Below are positions 17,866-28,166 of a stretch of DNA of 62,211 nt, one piece after another. Both the position numbers and the translations under genes were made by a program. Position 1 is the stretch's first letter; every line of letters starts with the position of its first letter. The stretch is from Stenotrophomonas sp. Ste86 (GTDB lineage Bacteria > Pseudomonadota > Gammaproteobacteria > Xanthomonadales > Xanthomonadaceae): positions 105,663-167,873 of the forward strand of contig NZ_JALJRW010000008.1 in the NCBI RefSeq assembly GCF_024519465.1. Reading direction: 5' to 3'. The notes beneath the pieces are model-generated. The model was not told where the DNA came from. It searched no databases and saw nothing but the letters and a program-made list of their open reading frames with translations.

Positions 17866-18660
17866 TCAGTTGCCAGCAGGCAACCACAGCAGCAGCGCGG
17901 CACCGAGTGCGATGCGATACGCCGCGAACGCGGTGAATTTGTGCGACTTGATATAACCCAGCAGCCACTTCACTACGACGAAACCGGTGACGGCAGCGGC
18001 AAGGAAGGCCACGCCGACGTCGGTCCAGTTCTCGTTGCCGAGCTTGCCGTCCTTGGCCATTTCCATGAACGCGTAGCCGCTGGCCGCGAACATGGTCGGG
18101 ATGCCGACCAGGAACACGAACTCGGTGGCCGCCGCGCGCCGGCTCAGGCCGAACAGCATCGCGATGAAGATCGCCGCCGCCGAGCGCGACGTGCCCGGGA
18201 ACACCCCGGCCACCACCTGCGCCAGGCCGACCAGGATGGCCACCTTCCAGGTGACTTCATCGCGGTCGGGCAGGCGCGCGCTGTAGGTCTCTACCAGGAT
18301 CATCCAGATGCCGCCGATGATCAGCGCCCAGGCCACCGGGGTGACCGTTTCGGGCAGTTCCCAGCCGGCTAGGCGCACCGGCAGGCCGACGATCGCGGTG
18401 ACCAGGAAGGCGGTGCCCAGCTTCATCACGTAGTCGCGGTTGGCGCGCTCGTGCAGGCCGGTGGCCAACGACCACAGGCGCTGGCGGAACACCAGGGTGA
18501 TGGCCAGAATCGCGCCGGCCTGGATGACGATGTTGAAGAAATCCGAGCGCGCGCCCAGCCAATGCTGGGCGATCAGCAGGTGGCCGGTGCTGGAGATCGG
18601 CAGGAATTCGGTGAGGCCTTCGAGGATGCCCAACAGGAGGGCGGAGAGCAGGTCGGACAT
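17866..18660 (-). CDS. uppP: undecaprenyl-diphosphatase
   Basis: A 264-aa polytopic membrane protein, the usual BacA/UppP length. Both family motifs are present: LEGLTEFLPISSTGHLLI at residues 13-30 with the catalytic Glu, and FPGTSRSAAA near residue 170. It dephosphorylates undecaprenyl pyrophosphate to recycle the peptidoglycan lipid carrier and gives bacitracin resistance when abundant. It is divergent from glnA, with the NtrC and sigma-54 sites in the shared gap. Downstream, the META-domain lipoprotein starts 71 bp after its stop. Confidence 0.95.
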   Translation of the reverse strand: MSDLLSALLLGILEGLTEFLPISSTGHLLIAQHWLGARSDFFNIVIQAGAILAITLVFRQRLWSLATGLHERANRDYVMKLGTAFLVTAIVGLPVRLAGWELPETVTPVAWALIIGGIWMILVETYSARLPDRDEVTWKVAILVGLAQVVAGVFPGTSRSAAAIFIAMLFGLSRRAAATEFVFLVGIPTMFAASGYAFMEMAKDGKLGNENWTDVGVAFLAAAVTGFVVVKWLLGYIKSHKFTAFAAYRIALGAALLLWLPAGN

Positions 18661-18717
18661 CGGGATGCTGGGGCTCGGAATGGGTGAAATCGCGGTAGAG
18701 CATAAAACATCAAACGC

Positions 18718-18763
18718 CGCACCAAATGTGTGCGTGGTGCGGCCGTTGCACCATCGTGGTGCG
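18718..18763 (+). promoter_or_regulatory. two NtrC-type binding sites upstream of glnA
   Basis: The better site is 18747-18763, TGCACCA-TCG-TGGTGCG, one base off the palindromic NtrC consensus TGCACYA-N3-TGGTGCA. A weaker one is 18718-18734, CGCACCA-AAT-GTGTGCG. Their centres are 29 bp apart and lie about 75-105 bp upstream of the sigma-54 promoter, a normal enhancer arrangement. The assignment rests on consensus match only. Confidence 0.8.
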
Positions 18764-18827
18764 CAGGGTTCCGCGCCTGGTGCCGTGCCAGGCCAACAAA
18801 ATCAACGACTTGTGAAGATGGAAAAGT

Positions 18828-18843
18828 TGGCACGGCGATTGCT
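18828..18843 (+). promoter_or_regulatory. sigma-54 promoter of glnA
   Basis: TGGCAC-GGCGA-TTGCT fits the -24/-12 consensus TGGCAC-N5-TTGCA/T exactly in the key GG and GC positions. It lies 40 bp upstream of the glnA ATG, with NtrC-type sites further upstream. Confidence 0.9.
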
Positions 18844-18882
18844 CTATCAACCTACGCAATCATCCATCCGAGGGTTTCACCG

Positions 18883-20292
18883 ATGTCCGTGGAAAACGTT
18901 GAGAAGCTGATCAAGGACAACCAGATCGAGTTCATCGACCTGCGTTTCGTCGACATGCGCGGTATCGAACAGCACGTCACCTTCCCGGTGAGCATCGTCG
19001 AGCCGTCGCTGTTTGAAGAAGGCAAGATGTTCGATGGCAGCTCCATCGCCGGTTGGAAGGGCATCAACGAATCGGACATGGTCCTGCTTCCGGACCCGAC
19101 CAGCGCCTACATCGACCCGTTCTACGCCGACCCGACCCTGGTCATCAGCTGCGACATCCTCGACCCGGCCACCATGCAGCCGTACGGCCGCTGCCCGCGC
19201 GGCATCGCCAAGCGCGCCGAGGCGTACCTGAAGTCCTCCGGCATCGCCGAGCAGGCCTTCTTCGGCCCGGAGCCGGAGTTCTTCATCTTCGACTCGGTCC
19301 GCTTCGCCAACGACATGGGCCACACCTTCTTCAAGATCGATTCCGAAGAAGCCGCCTGGAGCACCGGCGACAAGTACGACGGCGCCAACAGTGGCTACCG
19401 TCCCGCGGTGAAGGGCGGCTACTTCCCGGTTCCGCCGACCGACTCGCTGCACGACCTTCGCGCTGAAATGTGCAAGACCCTGGAACAGGTCGGCATCGAA
19501 GTGGAAGTGCAGCACCACGAAGTAGCCACCGCCGGCCAGTGCGAAATCGGCACCAAGTTCAGCACCCTGGTGCAGAAGGCCGACGAACTGCTGCGCATGA
19601 AGCACGTCATCAAGAACGTCGCCCACCGCAACGGCAAGACCGCCACCTTCATGCCCAAGCCGATCGTCGGCGACAACGGCAGCGGCATGCACGTGCACCA
19701 GTCGCTGTCCAAGGGCGGCACCAACCTGTTCTCCGGCGACGGCTACGGCGGCCTGAGCCAGCTGGCGCTGTGGTACATCGGCGGCATCTTCAAGCACGCC
19801 AAGGCCATCAACGCCTTCGCCAACTCCGGCACCAACAGCTACAAGCGCCTGGTCCCGGGCTTCGAAGCCCCGGTCATGCTGGCCTACTCGGCCCGCAACC
19901 GCTCGGCCTCGTGCCGCATTCCGTGGGTGTCCAACCCGAAGGCGCGCCGCATCGAAATGCGCTTCCCCGATCCGATCCAGTCCGGCTACCTGACCTTCAC
20001 CGTGCTGATGATGGCCGGCCTGGACGGCATCAAGAACCAGATCGACCCGGGCGCACCGAGCGACAAGGACCTGTACGACCTGCCGCCGGAAGAGGAGAAG
20101 CTGATCCCGCAGGTCTGCTCCTCGCTGGACCAGGCCCTGGAAGCGCTGGACAAGGATCGCGAGTTCCTCAAGGCCGGTGGCGTGATGAGCGACGACTTCA
20201 TCGATGGCTACATCGCGCTGAAGATGCAGGAAGTGACCCGCTTCCGCGCCGCCACCCACCCGCTCGAATACCAGATGTACTACGCCAACTGA
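18883..20292 (+). CDS. glnA: glutamine synthetase type I
   Basis: A 469-aa enzyme that condenses glutamate and ammonia with ATP. Recognisable parts: [17 protein letters not shown] near residue 50, EPEFFIFD near residue 130, the ATP-binding [17 protein letters not shown] near residue 260, and [10 protein letters not shown] near residue 345. The adenylylation tyrosine is in [10 protein letters not shown] near residue 398, so GlnE control is expected. The ATG at 18883 has GAGGG about 9 bases upstream. It heads the nitrogen block with glnK and amtB downstream, and has its own sigma-54/NtrC control and a hairpin after the stop. Confidence 0.98.
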   Translation: MSVENVEKLIKDNQIEFIDLRFVDMRGIEQHVTFPVSIVEPSLFEEGKMFDGSSIAGWKGINESDMVLLPDPTSAYIDPFYADPTLVISCDILDPATMQPYGRCPRGIAKRAEAYLKSSGIAEQAFFGPEPEFFIFDSVRFANDMGHTFFKIDSEEAAWSTGDKYDGANSGYRPAVKGGYFPVPPTDSLHDLRAEMCKTLEQVGIEVEVQHHEVATAGQCEIGTKFSTLVQKADELLRMKHVIKNVAHRNGKTATFMPKPIVGDNGSGMHVHQSLSKGGTNLFSGDGYGGLSQLALWYIGGIFKHAKAINAFANSGTNSYKRLVPGFEAPVMLAYSARNRSASCRIPWVSNPKARRIEMRFPDPIQSGYLTFTVLMMAGLDGIKNQIDPGAPSDKDLYDLPPEEEKLIPQVCSSLDQALEALDKDREFLKAGGVMSDDFIDGYIALKMQEVTRFRAATHPLEYQMYYAN

Positions 20293-20298
20293 GCAACA

Positions 20299-20344
20299 GG
20301 CGACGATGACGAAGGATCTCCCTCCCACCTTCGTCATCGTCGCC
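20299..20344 (+). terminator. long perfect hairpin after glnA
   Basis: A 17-bp perfect stem (GGCGACGATGACGAAGG with CCTTCGTCATCGTCGCC) and a 12-nt loop start 7 bp after the glnA stop. Only a short T-containing tail (GCTTTG) follows, so it may slow RNA decay as well as terminate. Confidence 0.75.
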
Positions 20345-20381
20345 GCTTTGTCGGCTGGGGAGCCGGCAACGCAACCATGTT

Positions 20382-20463
20382 GTAGAGCGGACCGTTGGTC
20401 CGACGATCGCAGTAGAGCGGACCGTTGGTCCGCTGAATGGAAAAAGCGGACCGTTGGTCCGCT
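20382..20463 (+). repeat. three SMAG-like palindromes in direct order
   Basis: Units with AGCGGACC-GTT-GGTCCG lie at about 20382, 20412 and 20445. The first two carry the GTAG head. They occupy the glnA-glnK gap between the glnA hairpin and the probable glnK control region. Confidence 0.88.
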
Positions 20464-20570
20464 GCACCACCAGGGGCAAGAGAGACCGGACGCGTGCCAT
20501 GGGCCTTTCCTCCCTCCCGCGTCACCAGCGCTGCCGCCTTCCCGGCGACGGCCCTGGCGAGGCCCATGCA
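20463..20570 (+). promoter_or_regulatory. candidate sigma-54 promoter and NtrC half-site for glnK-amtB
   Basis: TGGCGAGGCCCATGCA at 20555-20570 keeps the GG and GC of a -24/-12 promoter at the right spacing but is otherwise weak. About 92 bp upstream, TGCACCA at 20463 is a perfect NtrC half-site whose partner half is poor. glnK-amtB operons are usually NtrC-controlled, which supports the call, but it is tentative. Confidence 0.45.
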
Positions 20571-20618
20571 GCGTTCGGCGCACCAGGGGGCGGCCATGTG
20601 CAAGTGGCCGCCCGCTGA

Positions 20619-21011
<393 letters not shown>

Positions 21012-21029
21012 CCCCACTCGGAGCCCACA

Positions 21030-22460
21030 ATGAAGACCTCTTTGTTCACCGGGTGGCAAGCCCGGTTCCATGCCGTGTGCCTGATGATGCTGATCAGCGC
21101 GCTGGCCGTTGGTGCGTTCTCCAGCACGGCCCATGCGCAGGCCCAGGTCACCCCGGTGCCCTCGGAAACCGTCGCGGTCGAGCCGCTGCCCACCGCCGCC
21201 CCGGCACCGGCTGTTGAAGCTGCCGCCGCGGCCGCGCCCACCTTCGACCACGGCGATGTGGCCTGGATGCTCACCTCCACCCTCCTGGTGCTGCTGATGG
21301 TGGTGCCCGGCCTTGCGCTGTTCTACGGCGGCCTGGTGCGTTCGAAGAACGTGCTGTCCATCCTCAGCCAGATCCTGGTGGTGTTCTCGCTGATCCTGAT
21401 CCTGTGGGTGGCCTACGGCTACAGCGCGGTGTTCAGCGAAGGCAACGCCTTCTTCGGCTCGTTCACCCAGTTCGCCTTCCTCAAGGGCTTCGGTCCCGAC
21501 ACGGTAGGCAACACGCCGATCAAGGGCCTGCCGGACTATCTGTTCGTCGCCTTCCAGTCGACCTTCGCCGGCATCACCACCGCGCTGATCGTCGGCGCCT
21601 TCGCCGAGCGCATCAAGTTCAAGGCGGTGCTGCTGTTCTCGGCGCTGTGGTTCACCCTGAGCTACATCCCGATGGCGCACATCGTGTGGGGCGGCGGTTA
21701 CCTCGGCGCGATGGGCGCCATCGATTTCGCCGGTGGCACCGTGGTCCACATCAACGCCGGCGTGGCCGGTCTGGTCGGCGCGTACTTCGTCGGCAAGCGG
21801 ATCGGGTATGGCCAGACCGCGCTGAAGCCGCACAACGTGCCGTTCACCTACATCGGCGCGATGCTGCTGTGGGTGGGCTGGTTCGGCTTCAACGCCGGCT
21901 CGGCCGCCGCCGCCGACACCGTCGCCTCGCTGGCCTTCATCAACACCATCCTCGCCACCGCGGCCGCGGTGCTGGGCTGGACCCTGGTTGAAGCAGTCAG
22001 CAAGGGCAAGCCCTCGGCACTGGGCGCGGCGTCCGGTGCGGTGGCCGGCCTGGTCGGCATCACCCCGGCCTGCGGCACGGTGGGTCCGCTCGGCGCGATC
22101 GTGATCGGGCTGGTGGCCGGCGTGGTCTGCGTGTGGGGCGTCACTGGTCTCAAGCGCCTGCTGCGCGTGGATGACACCGCCGACGTGTTCGGCGTGCACG
22201 GCATCGGCGGCATCGTCGGCGCGCTGCTCACCGGCGTGTTCAGCGCGCAGTCGTTGGGCGGCACCAAGGCCGATCTCGACATCGGCCACCAGGTCTGGGT
22301 GCAGCTGGTCAGCGTCGGCTTCACCATCGTCTGGTGCGCCGTGGTCACCGTGGCCATCCTGCTGGTGGTGCGCCTGGTGTTCGGCCTGCGCGTCACCGAA
22401 GAAGCAGAACGCACCGGCCTGGACGTGACCTCGCACGGCGAATCGGCCTACGAGGCCTGA
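21030..22460 (+). CDS. amtB: ammonium transporter
   Basis: A 476-aa Amt-family channel. The N-terminus (to about residue 36) is a cleavable signal ending STAHAQAQ, followed by an Ala/Pro-rich linker to about residue 70. About eleven membrane segments follow. Recognisable are FYGGLVRSKNVLS, the pore region with FAERIKFKAVLLFSALW, GGTVVHINAGVAGLVGAYF, and the twin-histidine helix around VFGVHGIGGIVGALLTG. It trims ammonia through the inner membrane under GlnK control. A strong terminator follows. Confidence 0.97.
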   Translation: MKTSLFTGWQARFHAVCLMMLISALAVGAFSSTAHAQAQVTPVPSETVAVEPLPTAAPAPAVEAAAAAAPTFDHGDVAWMLTSTLLVLLMVVPGLALFYGGLVRSKNVLSILSQILVVFSLILILWVAYGYSAVFSEGNAFFGSFTQFAFLKGFGPDTVGNTPIKGLPDYLFVAFQSTFAGITTALIVGAFAERIKFKAVLLFSALWFTLSYIPMAHIVWGGGYLGAMGAIDFAGGTVVHINAGVAGLVGAYFVGKRIGYGQTALKPHNVPFTYIGAMLLWVGWFGFNAGSAAAADTVASLAFINTILATAAAVLGWTLVEAVSKGKPSALGAASGAVAGLVGITPACGTVGPLGAIVIGLVAGVVCVWGVTGLKRLLRVDDTADVFGVHGIGGIVGALLTGVFSAQSLGGTKADLDIGHQVWVQLVSVGFTIVWCAVVTVAILLVVRLVFGLRVTEEAERTGLDVTSHGESAYEA

Positions 22461-22535
22461 TCGCCGCAATCGCGTAGTGCGGGGCGCTGCCCGGCACCGA
22501 CAGAGACAAGAAACGAGAGAGAGACGTTGTACGTT

Positions 22536-22565
22536 CGCCGGCGGCCTTCGGGTCGCCGGCTTTTT
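22536..22565 (+). terminator. rho-independent terminator after amtB
   Basis: The stem GCCGGCG / CGCCGGC with loop GCCTTCGGGT is followed by TTTTT. It lies about 75 bp after the amtB stop. Confidence 0.88.
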
Positions 22566-22584
22566 GTTGGGGATGTCGCCAACG

Positions 22585-22650
22585 GCAGCCACGCATGGCG
22601 TGGCGCTACCAGGTCGAATGCGCGGGTAGCGCCACGCCATTCGAGGCTGC
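22585..22650. repeat. inverted pair of SMAG-like repeats (GCCACGCCAT subtype)
   Basis: The left arm GCAGCCACGCATGGCGTGGC ending GCTAC and the right arm GTAGCGCCACGCCATTCG ending GGCTGC face each other. They lie between the amtB terminator and the amidase gene. Confidence 0.85.
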
Positions 22651-22725
22651 GCTTCGCGACGCGGGCACAACGGTCGGATCCCGCCACGCCGGGCATCCCC
22701 GCGCCCAATCCCGCACAATGCGGCC

Positions 22726-23466
22726 ATGCCCCCGATCCGCACCTTGCTGCCGCTGCTCGCCTGCCTGCTGCTCAGCGCCTGCGCCACCCCCCCGGTCCGT
22801 AGCCCGCTCGCCAGCTGGGTGCCCTCGCCGAATCACAACGCGCGCGACCCGGTGATCATCGTGCTGCACCACACCGACCAGGATTCGGTGCAGCAGAGCC
22901 TGGACACCCTGCGCAGCGCCAACAGCGGCGGCAAGGTCAGTTCGCACTATCTGGTCGGCGCCGATGGCCGCATCTACCAACTGGTCGGCGACGACCGCCG
23001 CGCCTGGCACGCCGGCCCCGGCCGCTGGGGCACGATCACCGACCTGAACTCGGCCTCCATCGGCATCGAGATCGACAACGATGGCGACACCCCGTTCGCG
23101 CCCGCGCAGATCGATGCGTTGATCCGCCTGCTGGACGACCTGTGCACGCGCCTGCGTATTCCGCGCACGCAGATCATCGCCCACGCCGATCTCGCCCCCA
23201 CCCGCAAGCAGGACCCCAGCCGCTTCTTCCCATGGCAGCAGCTGGCCCAGGCCGGCTTCGGCGTGTGGCCGCGCGACAGCGACGGCGCCGCACCGGCAGG
23301 ATTCGATGCGTACCTGGCGCTGCAGACCTTCGGCTACCCGCTGGACGACCGCGATGCCGCCGTCGGCGCATTCCATCGCCGCTTCCGCGGCCGCGACGAC
23401 CTGCCCGCCACACTGGATGCCGAAGACGCCCGCATCCTGCATTCGCTGCTGCGGCAATCCCCGTAG
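22726..23466 (+). CDS. N-acetylmuramoyl-L-alanine amidase lipoprotein, AmiD-like
   Basis: A 246-aa lipoprotein with lipobox LLLSAC near residue 18. The amidase_2 domain shows the zinc ligands expected of AmpD/AmiD: IIVLHHTDQ near residue 45, a central HYLVGADGRIYQLVGD and WHAG, and IIAHADLAPTRKQDPS near residue 150. It probably cleaves the amide bond between MurNAc and the stem peptide, including anhydro-muropeptides, at the outer membrane. The next gene in line is the lytic transglycosylase mltA, fitting a wall-recycling pair. Confidence 0.9.
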   Translation: MPPIRTLLPLLACLLLSACATPPVRSPLASWVPSPNHNARDPVIIVLHHTDQDSVQQSLDTLRSANSGGKVSSHYLVGADGRIYQLVGDDRRAWHAGPGRWGTITDLNSASIGIEIDNDGDTPFAPAQIDALIRLLDDLCTRLRIPRTQIIAHADLAPTRKQDPSRFFPWQQLAQAGFGVWPRDSDGAAPAGFDAYLALQTFGYPLDDRDAAVGAFHRRFRGRDDLPATLDAEDARILHSLLRQSP

Positions 23467-23542
23467 CGCCGCCCGTGGGTCGGCTGCACGTCGCATTGAT
23501 CCATCGCGCGGTTCCCGCGCCAGCCGACCAACCGTCGGCTCC
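23463..23542. repeat. inverted pair of SMAG-like repeats between amidase and mltA
   Basis: GTAGCGCCGCCCGTGGGTCGGCTGC begins at 23463, overlapping the amidase stop, and CAGCCGACCAACCGTCGGCT starts at about 23521. The arms can pair across about 30 bp. Confidence 0.75.
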
Positions 23543-23563
23543 ACATTTTCAGGACCCTCGCTC

Positions 23564-24727
23564 ATGACGACCACGCGCATCCCCGCCGCCTTCAAGCACC
23601 CCGCGCTGATCCTCCTTGGACTGGCCCTGCTCACCGGTTGCGCCGTCTCCCCCCAGCGTCCCGCGGCGCCAACGACCAGCACCTATGTCAAAGCAGACTG
23701 GAAGGCCCTGCCGCCGGTGTCCGATGCCGACCTGCAGGCCGGCTTCGCGGCGTGGCGCAGCAGCTGCCCACGGTTGAAGACCGATGCCACCTGGGCGGGC
23801 ACCTGCAGCGCTGCGGCAAACGTCGCCACCAGCCCGGCTGCCATCCGCCAGTTCCTGCAGAACACCCTGGATGTCTACGCGCTGCGCGCCGGCGGCAACC
23901 GCGCCGACGGCCTGATCACCGGCTACTACGAGCCCATCTATCCCGGCAGCCTCGTCCGCACCGCCAAGGCGACGGTGCCGGTATACGGCGTACCCACCGA
24001 CATGGTCAGCGTGCAGCTGGACAGCCTCTACCCCGAGCTGAAGGGCAAGCGCCTGCGCGGTCGCGTGGATGGGCGCGTGCTCAAACCCTATGACGATGCC
24101 GCAACGATCGCCGCCAAGGGCGTCAAGGCCCCGGTGCTGGCCTGGCTCACCCATCCGATGGACCTGCAGTTCCTGCAGATCCAGGGCTCGGGCCGCATCG
24201 TGCTGGACGACGGCCGCCACCTGCGCATCGCCTACGCCGACCAGAACGGTCATCCGTACCGTCCGATCGGCCGCTGGCTGGTGGAGCAGGGCGAACTGAA
24301 AAAAGACGACGTCACCATGGACGCCATCCGCACCTGGGCCAACGCACATCCCACCCGCATCCCGGAACTGCTGGCCAGCAACCCCAGCTACGTGTTCTTC
24401 GCCAAGGGCCCCGACGGTGACCAGGGCCCGCGTGGTTCGCTCAACGTGCCGCTCACCGCCGGTTACAGCGTCGCGGTAGACCGGACCGTGGTGCCATTGG
24501 GCAGCCTGCTGTGGCTGTCCACCACGCGCCCGGATGGCACACCGGTGGTGCGCCCGGTCGCCGCGCAGGACACCGGTGGGGCCATCGCCGGCGAAGTCCG
24601 CGCGGATCTGTTCTGGGGTACCGGCGATGCGGCCGGCAAGCTGGCCGGGGACATGAAGCAGAAGGGCAGCCTCTGGATGCTGTGGCCGAAGGGCGCGGCG
24701 TTGCCGAAGGCGCCGGCGGATAGCTGA
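23564..24727 (+). CDS. mltA: membrane-bound lytic murein transglycosylase A
   Basis: A 387-aa lipoprotein with lipobox LALLTGCAV near residue 24. MltA features: GLITGYYEPIYPGS near residue 120, HPMDLQFLQIQGSGRIVLDDG near residue 200, NPSYVFF near residue 275, and the C-terminal 3D domain with AQDTGGAIAGEVRADLFWG, whose aspartates form the active site. It cleaves the MurNAc-GlcNAc bond with 1,6-anhydro formation. The ATG at 23564 was chosen since it opens the signal peptide directly. Confidence 0.94.
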   Translation: MTTTRIPAAFKHPALILLGLALLTGCAVSPQRPAAPTTSTYVKADWKALPPVSDADLQAGFAAWRSSCPRLKTDATWAGTCSAAANVATSPAAIRQFLQNTLDVYALRAGGNRADGLITGYYEPIYPGSLVRTAKATVPVYGVPTDMVSVQLDSLYPELKGKRLRGRVDGRVLKPYDDAATIAAKGVKAPVLAWLTHPMDLQFLQIQGSGRIVLDDGRHLRIAYADQNGHPYRPIGRWLVEQGELKKDDVTMDAIRTWANAHPTRIPELLASNPSYVFFAKGPDGDQGPRGSLNVPLTAGYSVAVDRTVVPLGSLLWLSTTRPDGTPVVRPVAAQDTGGAIAGEVRADLFWGTGDAAGKLAGDMKQKGSLWMLWPKGAALPKAPADS

Positions 24728-24813
24728 CCGCGTTGTCGGCCCGTAAACGCGGGCCGGCGCGGGAAGCAAAGCTCCGGTATAAAAAGGGCCGCCGCCGCAC
24801 CACGGGAATGACT

Positions 24814-25164
24814 ATGCAGGTCAAGCGCATCATCGCCAACATCGCCACGTCCGATCCGGCGTCGGCGGACAGCTTCTATCAGGACATCCTGGGGCTGGAA
24901 CTTGCCATGGACCACGGCTGGATCCGCACGTATGCCGGCAGCGGCGACATGCAGGTGCAGGTCAGTTTCGCCCAGCAGGGGGGGTCGGGCACCCACGTGC
25001 CGGACCTCTCAGTGGAGGTCGATGACCTGGATGAAGCACTGCGCAGGGTGCGAGCGGCCAACATCGCCATCGAGTACGGACCGGTCCGTGAGCCGTGGGG
25101 CGTGCGACGGTTCTACGTCCGTGATCCGCTGGGCCGGCTGATCAACCTCCTGCAGCATGGGTGA
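24814..25164 (+). CDS. VOC-family (glyoxalase/bleomycin-resistance-like) protein
   Basis: A 116-aa protein. Vicinal-oxygen-chelate features are SADSFYQDILGLELAMDHGW at the start of the first beta-alpha-beta unit, and WGVRRFYVRDPLGRLINLLQH at the end, with the R-D-P-x-G-R-x-I segment usual in this family. The substrate is unknown. The ATG at 24814 has GGGA at better spacing than the one six bases earlier. It is followed 37 bp later by a small zinc-ribbon protein. Confidence 0.85.
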   Translation: MQVKRIIANIATSDPASADSFYQDILGLELAMDHGWIRTYAGSGDMQVQVSFAQQGGSGTHVPDLSVEVDDLDEALRRVRAANIAIEYGPVREPWGVRRFYVRDPLGRLINLLQHG

Positions 25165-25201
25165 GGCCGGCGACGCACATGTCGACATAGGGAGGAAGAG
25201 C

Positions 25202-25453
25202 ATGAAAATCACGGGTTTTCTGGTGATGGATGCCAAAGGTGACGAGATCGATGCCGATCCACACGGCAACAACATTGCATTCTGCTGTTTCGAATGCGCC
25301 TATCCCGTCCTCGCTGTAGCACTGGAAAATCAGCGGGGAAGCGACGAAGACCATCCAGCGGTTTGCAGGGGCTGCGCGGCAAAGTACTTCCTGGACGTTC
25401 GGGAGCACGCGGAGAAGCTTTACATCCACACAGTGGAAGAACCGCTCTGGTAG
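25202..25453 (+). CDS. small protein with two CxxC-type knuckles, function unknown
   Basis: An 83-aa protein with AGGGAGG about 7 bases before the ATG, a strong sign of a real gene. It contains CCFEC near residue 27 and CRGC near residue 54, which together could bind one zinc. The middle VLAVALENQRGSDEDHPAVC resembles zinc-ribbon proteins of unknown role. It lies upstream of ntrB, separated by the NtrC operator region. No wider family was recognised. Confidence 0.65.
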   Translation: MKITGFLVMDAKGDEIDADPHGNNIAFCCFECAYPVLAVALENQRGSDEDHPAVCRGCAAKYFLDVREHAEKLYIHTVEEPLW

Positions 25454-25545
25454 CCGCAGAACGGCGCCTTGTCCGGTCCATTGAGCGGCGAGGATGCACA
25501 GACCGGGACCCGCCTGCCTGTGCCAAGCTCAACCCATCCCGGTTT

Positions 25546-25562
25546 TGCACTACATTGGTGCA
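25546..25562 (+). promoter_or_regulatory. perfect NtrC palindrome touching the ntrB start codon
   Basis: TGCACTA-CAT-TGGTGCA matches the NtrC consensus in every base. The ATG of ntrB begins at the very next base. The embedded TACATT at 25551-25556 would serve as a -10 box with a start site on or near the ATG, implying a leaderless or nearly leaderless message and NtrC autorepression, as at E. coli glnLp. Confidence 0.85.
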
Positions 25563-26625
25563 ATGACTGCCGCACTACCCCCGCCCGCCCTCGACGTCCT
25601 CGGCACTCCGGTCGCCTGGGCCGACGCCGATGGCCGCGTGGTCGGCTGCAACCCCGCCTTTGCCCGCTGGCTAGGCGTCAGCGTCCGCCGCCTGCTGGGC
25701 CAGCCGCTGGCCTCGCTGGAAGTGCAGGGCGAGGCCCTGGCGCACTTCCTGGCCCGTGACGAGCGCGACACCCTGCGCCTGCACCGCCTCGCCCTGGCCC
25801 TGCCGGGCGACGCCCCGCGCTTCGCCGAAGGCTGGCTGAGCCGGTGGGACGCGGGCGGCTGGCTGCTCGAAGCGCATCCGGTCGATGAGTTCCCCGGGCT
25901 CGACCCGACCCAGGCCCTGCCCAGCGCGCTCAGCGCGGCGCTCAAAGGACTGGCCCACGAGCTGCGCAATCCACTGGCCGGGCTCAAGGGCGCGGCGCAG
26001 TTGCTGGCGCGGCGCAACGCGCAGCGGGCCGCCGATGAGCGCGACCCGGACGAACGCGAGCTGATCGAGCTGATCGGCTCGGAGATCGAACGCCTCAACG
26101 GGCTGCTCGAGCAACTGCTGTCGCCTGCGCCGGCCGCGCCGCATGCGCCGCTGAACATCCACGCCTCGCTGGAGCGCGTGCTGCGCCTGGCCGAGAGCGA
26201 GGGCGGCTGGGCGGTGCGTCTGCAGCGGGATTACGACCCCAGCATTCCCGAATTCGACGGCGACGCCGACCGCCTCACCCAGGCGGTGTGGAACCTGGTG
26301 CGCAATGCGATCCAGGCCGGCGCCGGCAGCGTCACCCTGCGTACCCGGGTTGAACATGGCGTGCGCATCGGCGACCGGCTGCATCCGCTTGCGTTGCGTC
26401 TTGAAATCGCCGACGACGGCCGCGGCGTGCCCGAGCAGCTGGCCGAGCACCTGTTCCTGCCGCTGGTCAGCGGCCGCGCCGAAGGCACCGGGCTGGGCCT
26501 GGCGCTGGCCCAGCAGGTGGCGCGCGAACATCGCGGCACGCTGACCTACCGCTCGCGCCCGGGACATACCGTGTTCACCGTGCTGCTGCCGATCGGCCAC
26601 GGCACGCCTGCCGAGGAGGCCGCCC

Positions 26626-26636
<11 letters not shown>
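25563..26636 (+). CDS. ntrB: nitrogen regulation sensor histidine kinase NtrB
   Basis: A 357-aa soluble kinase. The N-terminal PAS domain (about residues 8-115) starts ALDVLGTPVAWADADGRVV. The H-box GLAHELRNPLAGLKGAAQLL near residue 135 carries the phosphorylated His. The N, G1 and G2 boxes are NLVRNAIQAGA, EIADDGRGVPE and GTGLGLALAQQV. It phosphorylates or dephosphorylates NtrC depending on PII. No ribosome site precedes the ATG at 25563. The stop overlaps the ntrC start by 11 bp, so the two are translationally coupled. Confidence 0.95.
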
Positions 26637-28074
<1,438 letters not shown>

Positions 28075-28166
28075 ACCGCATGTCCACGCCGCGTGTGCGC
28101 CACGTCCGTGCCGCTTTCATGGCCTGTGGACGAGCACCGCGTTAGTTTGCAACCAAGGAGTCTTCC

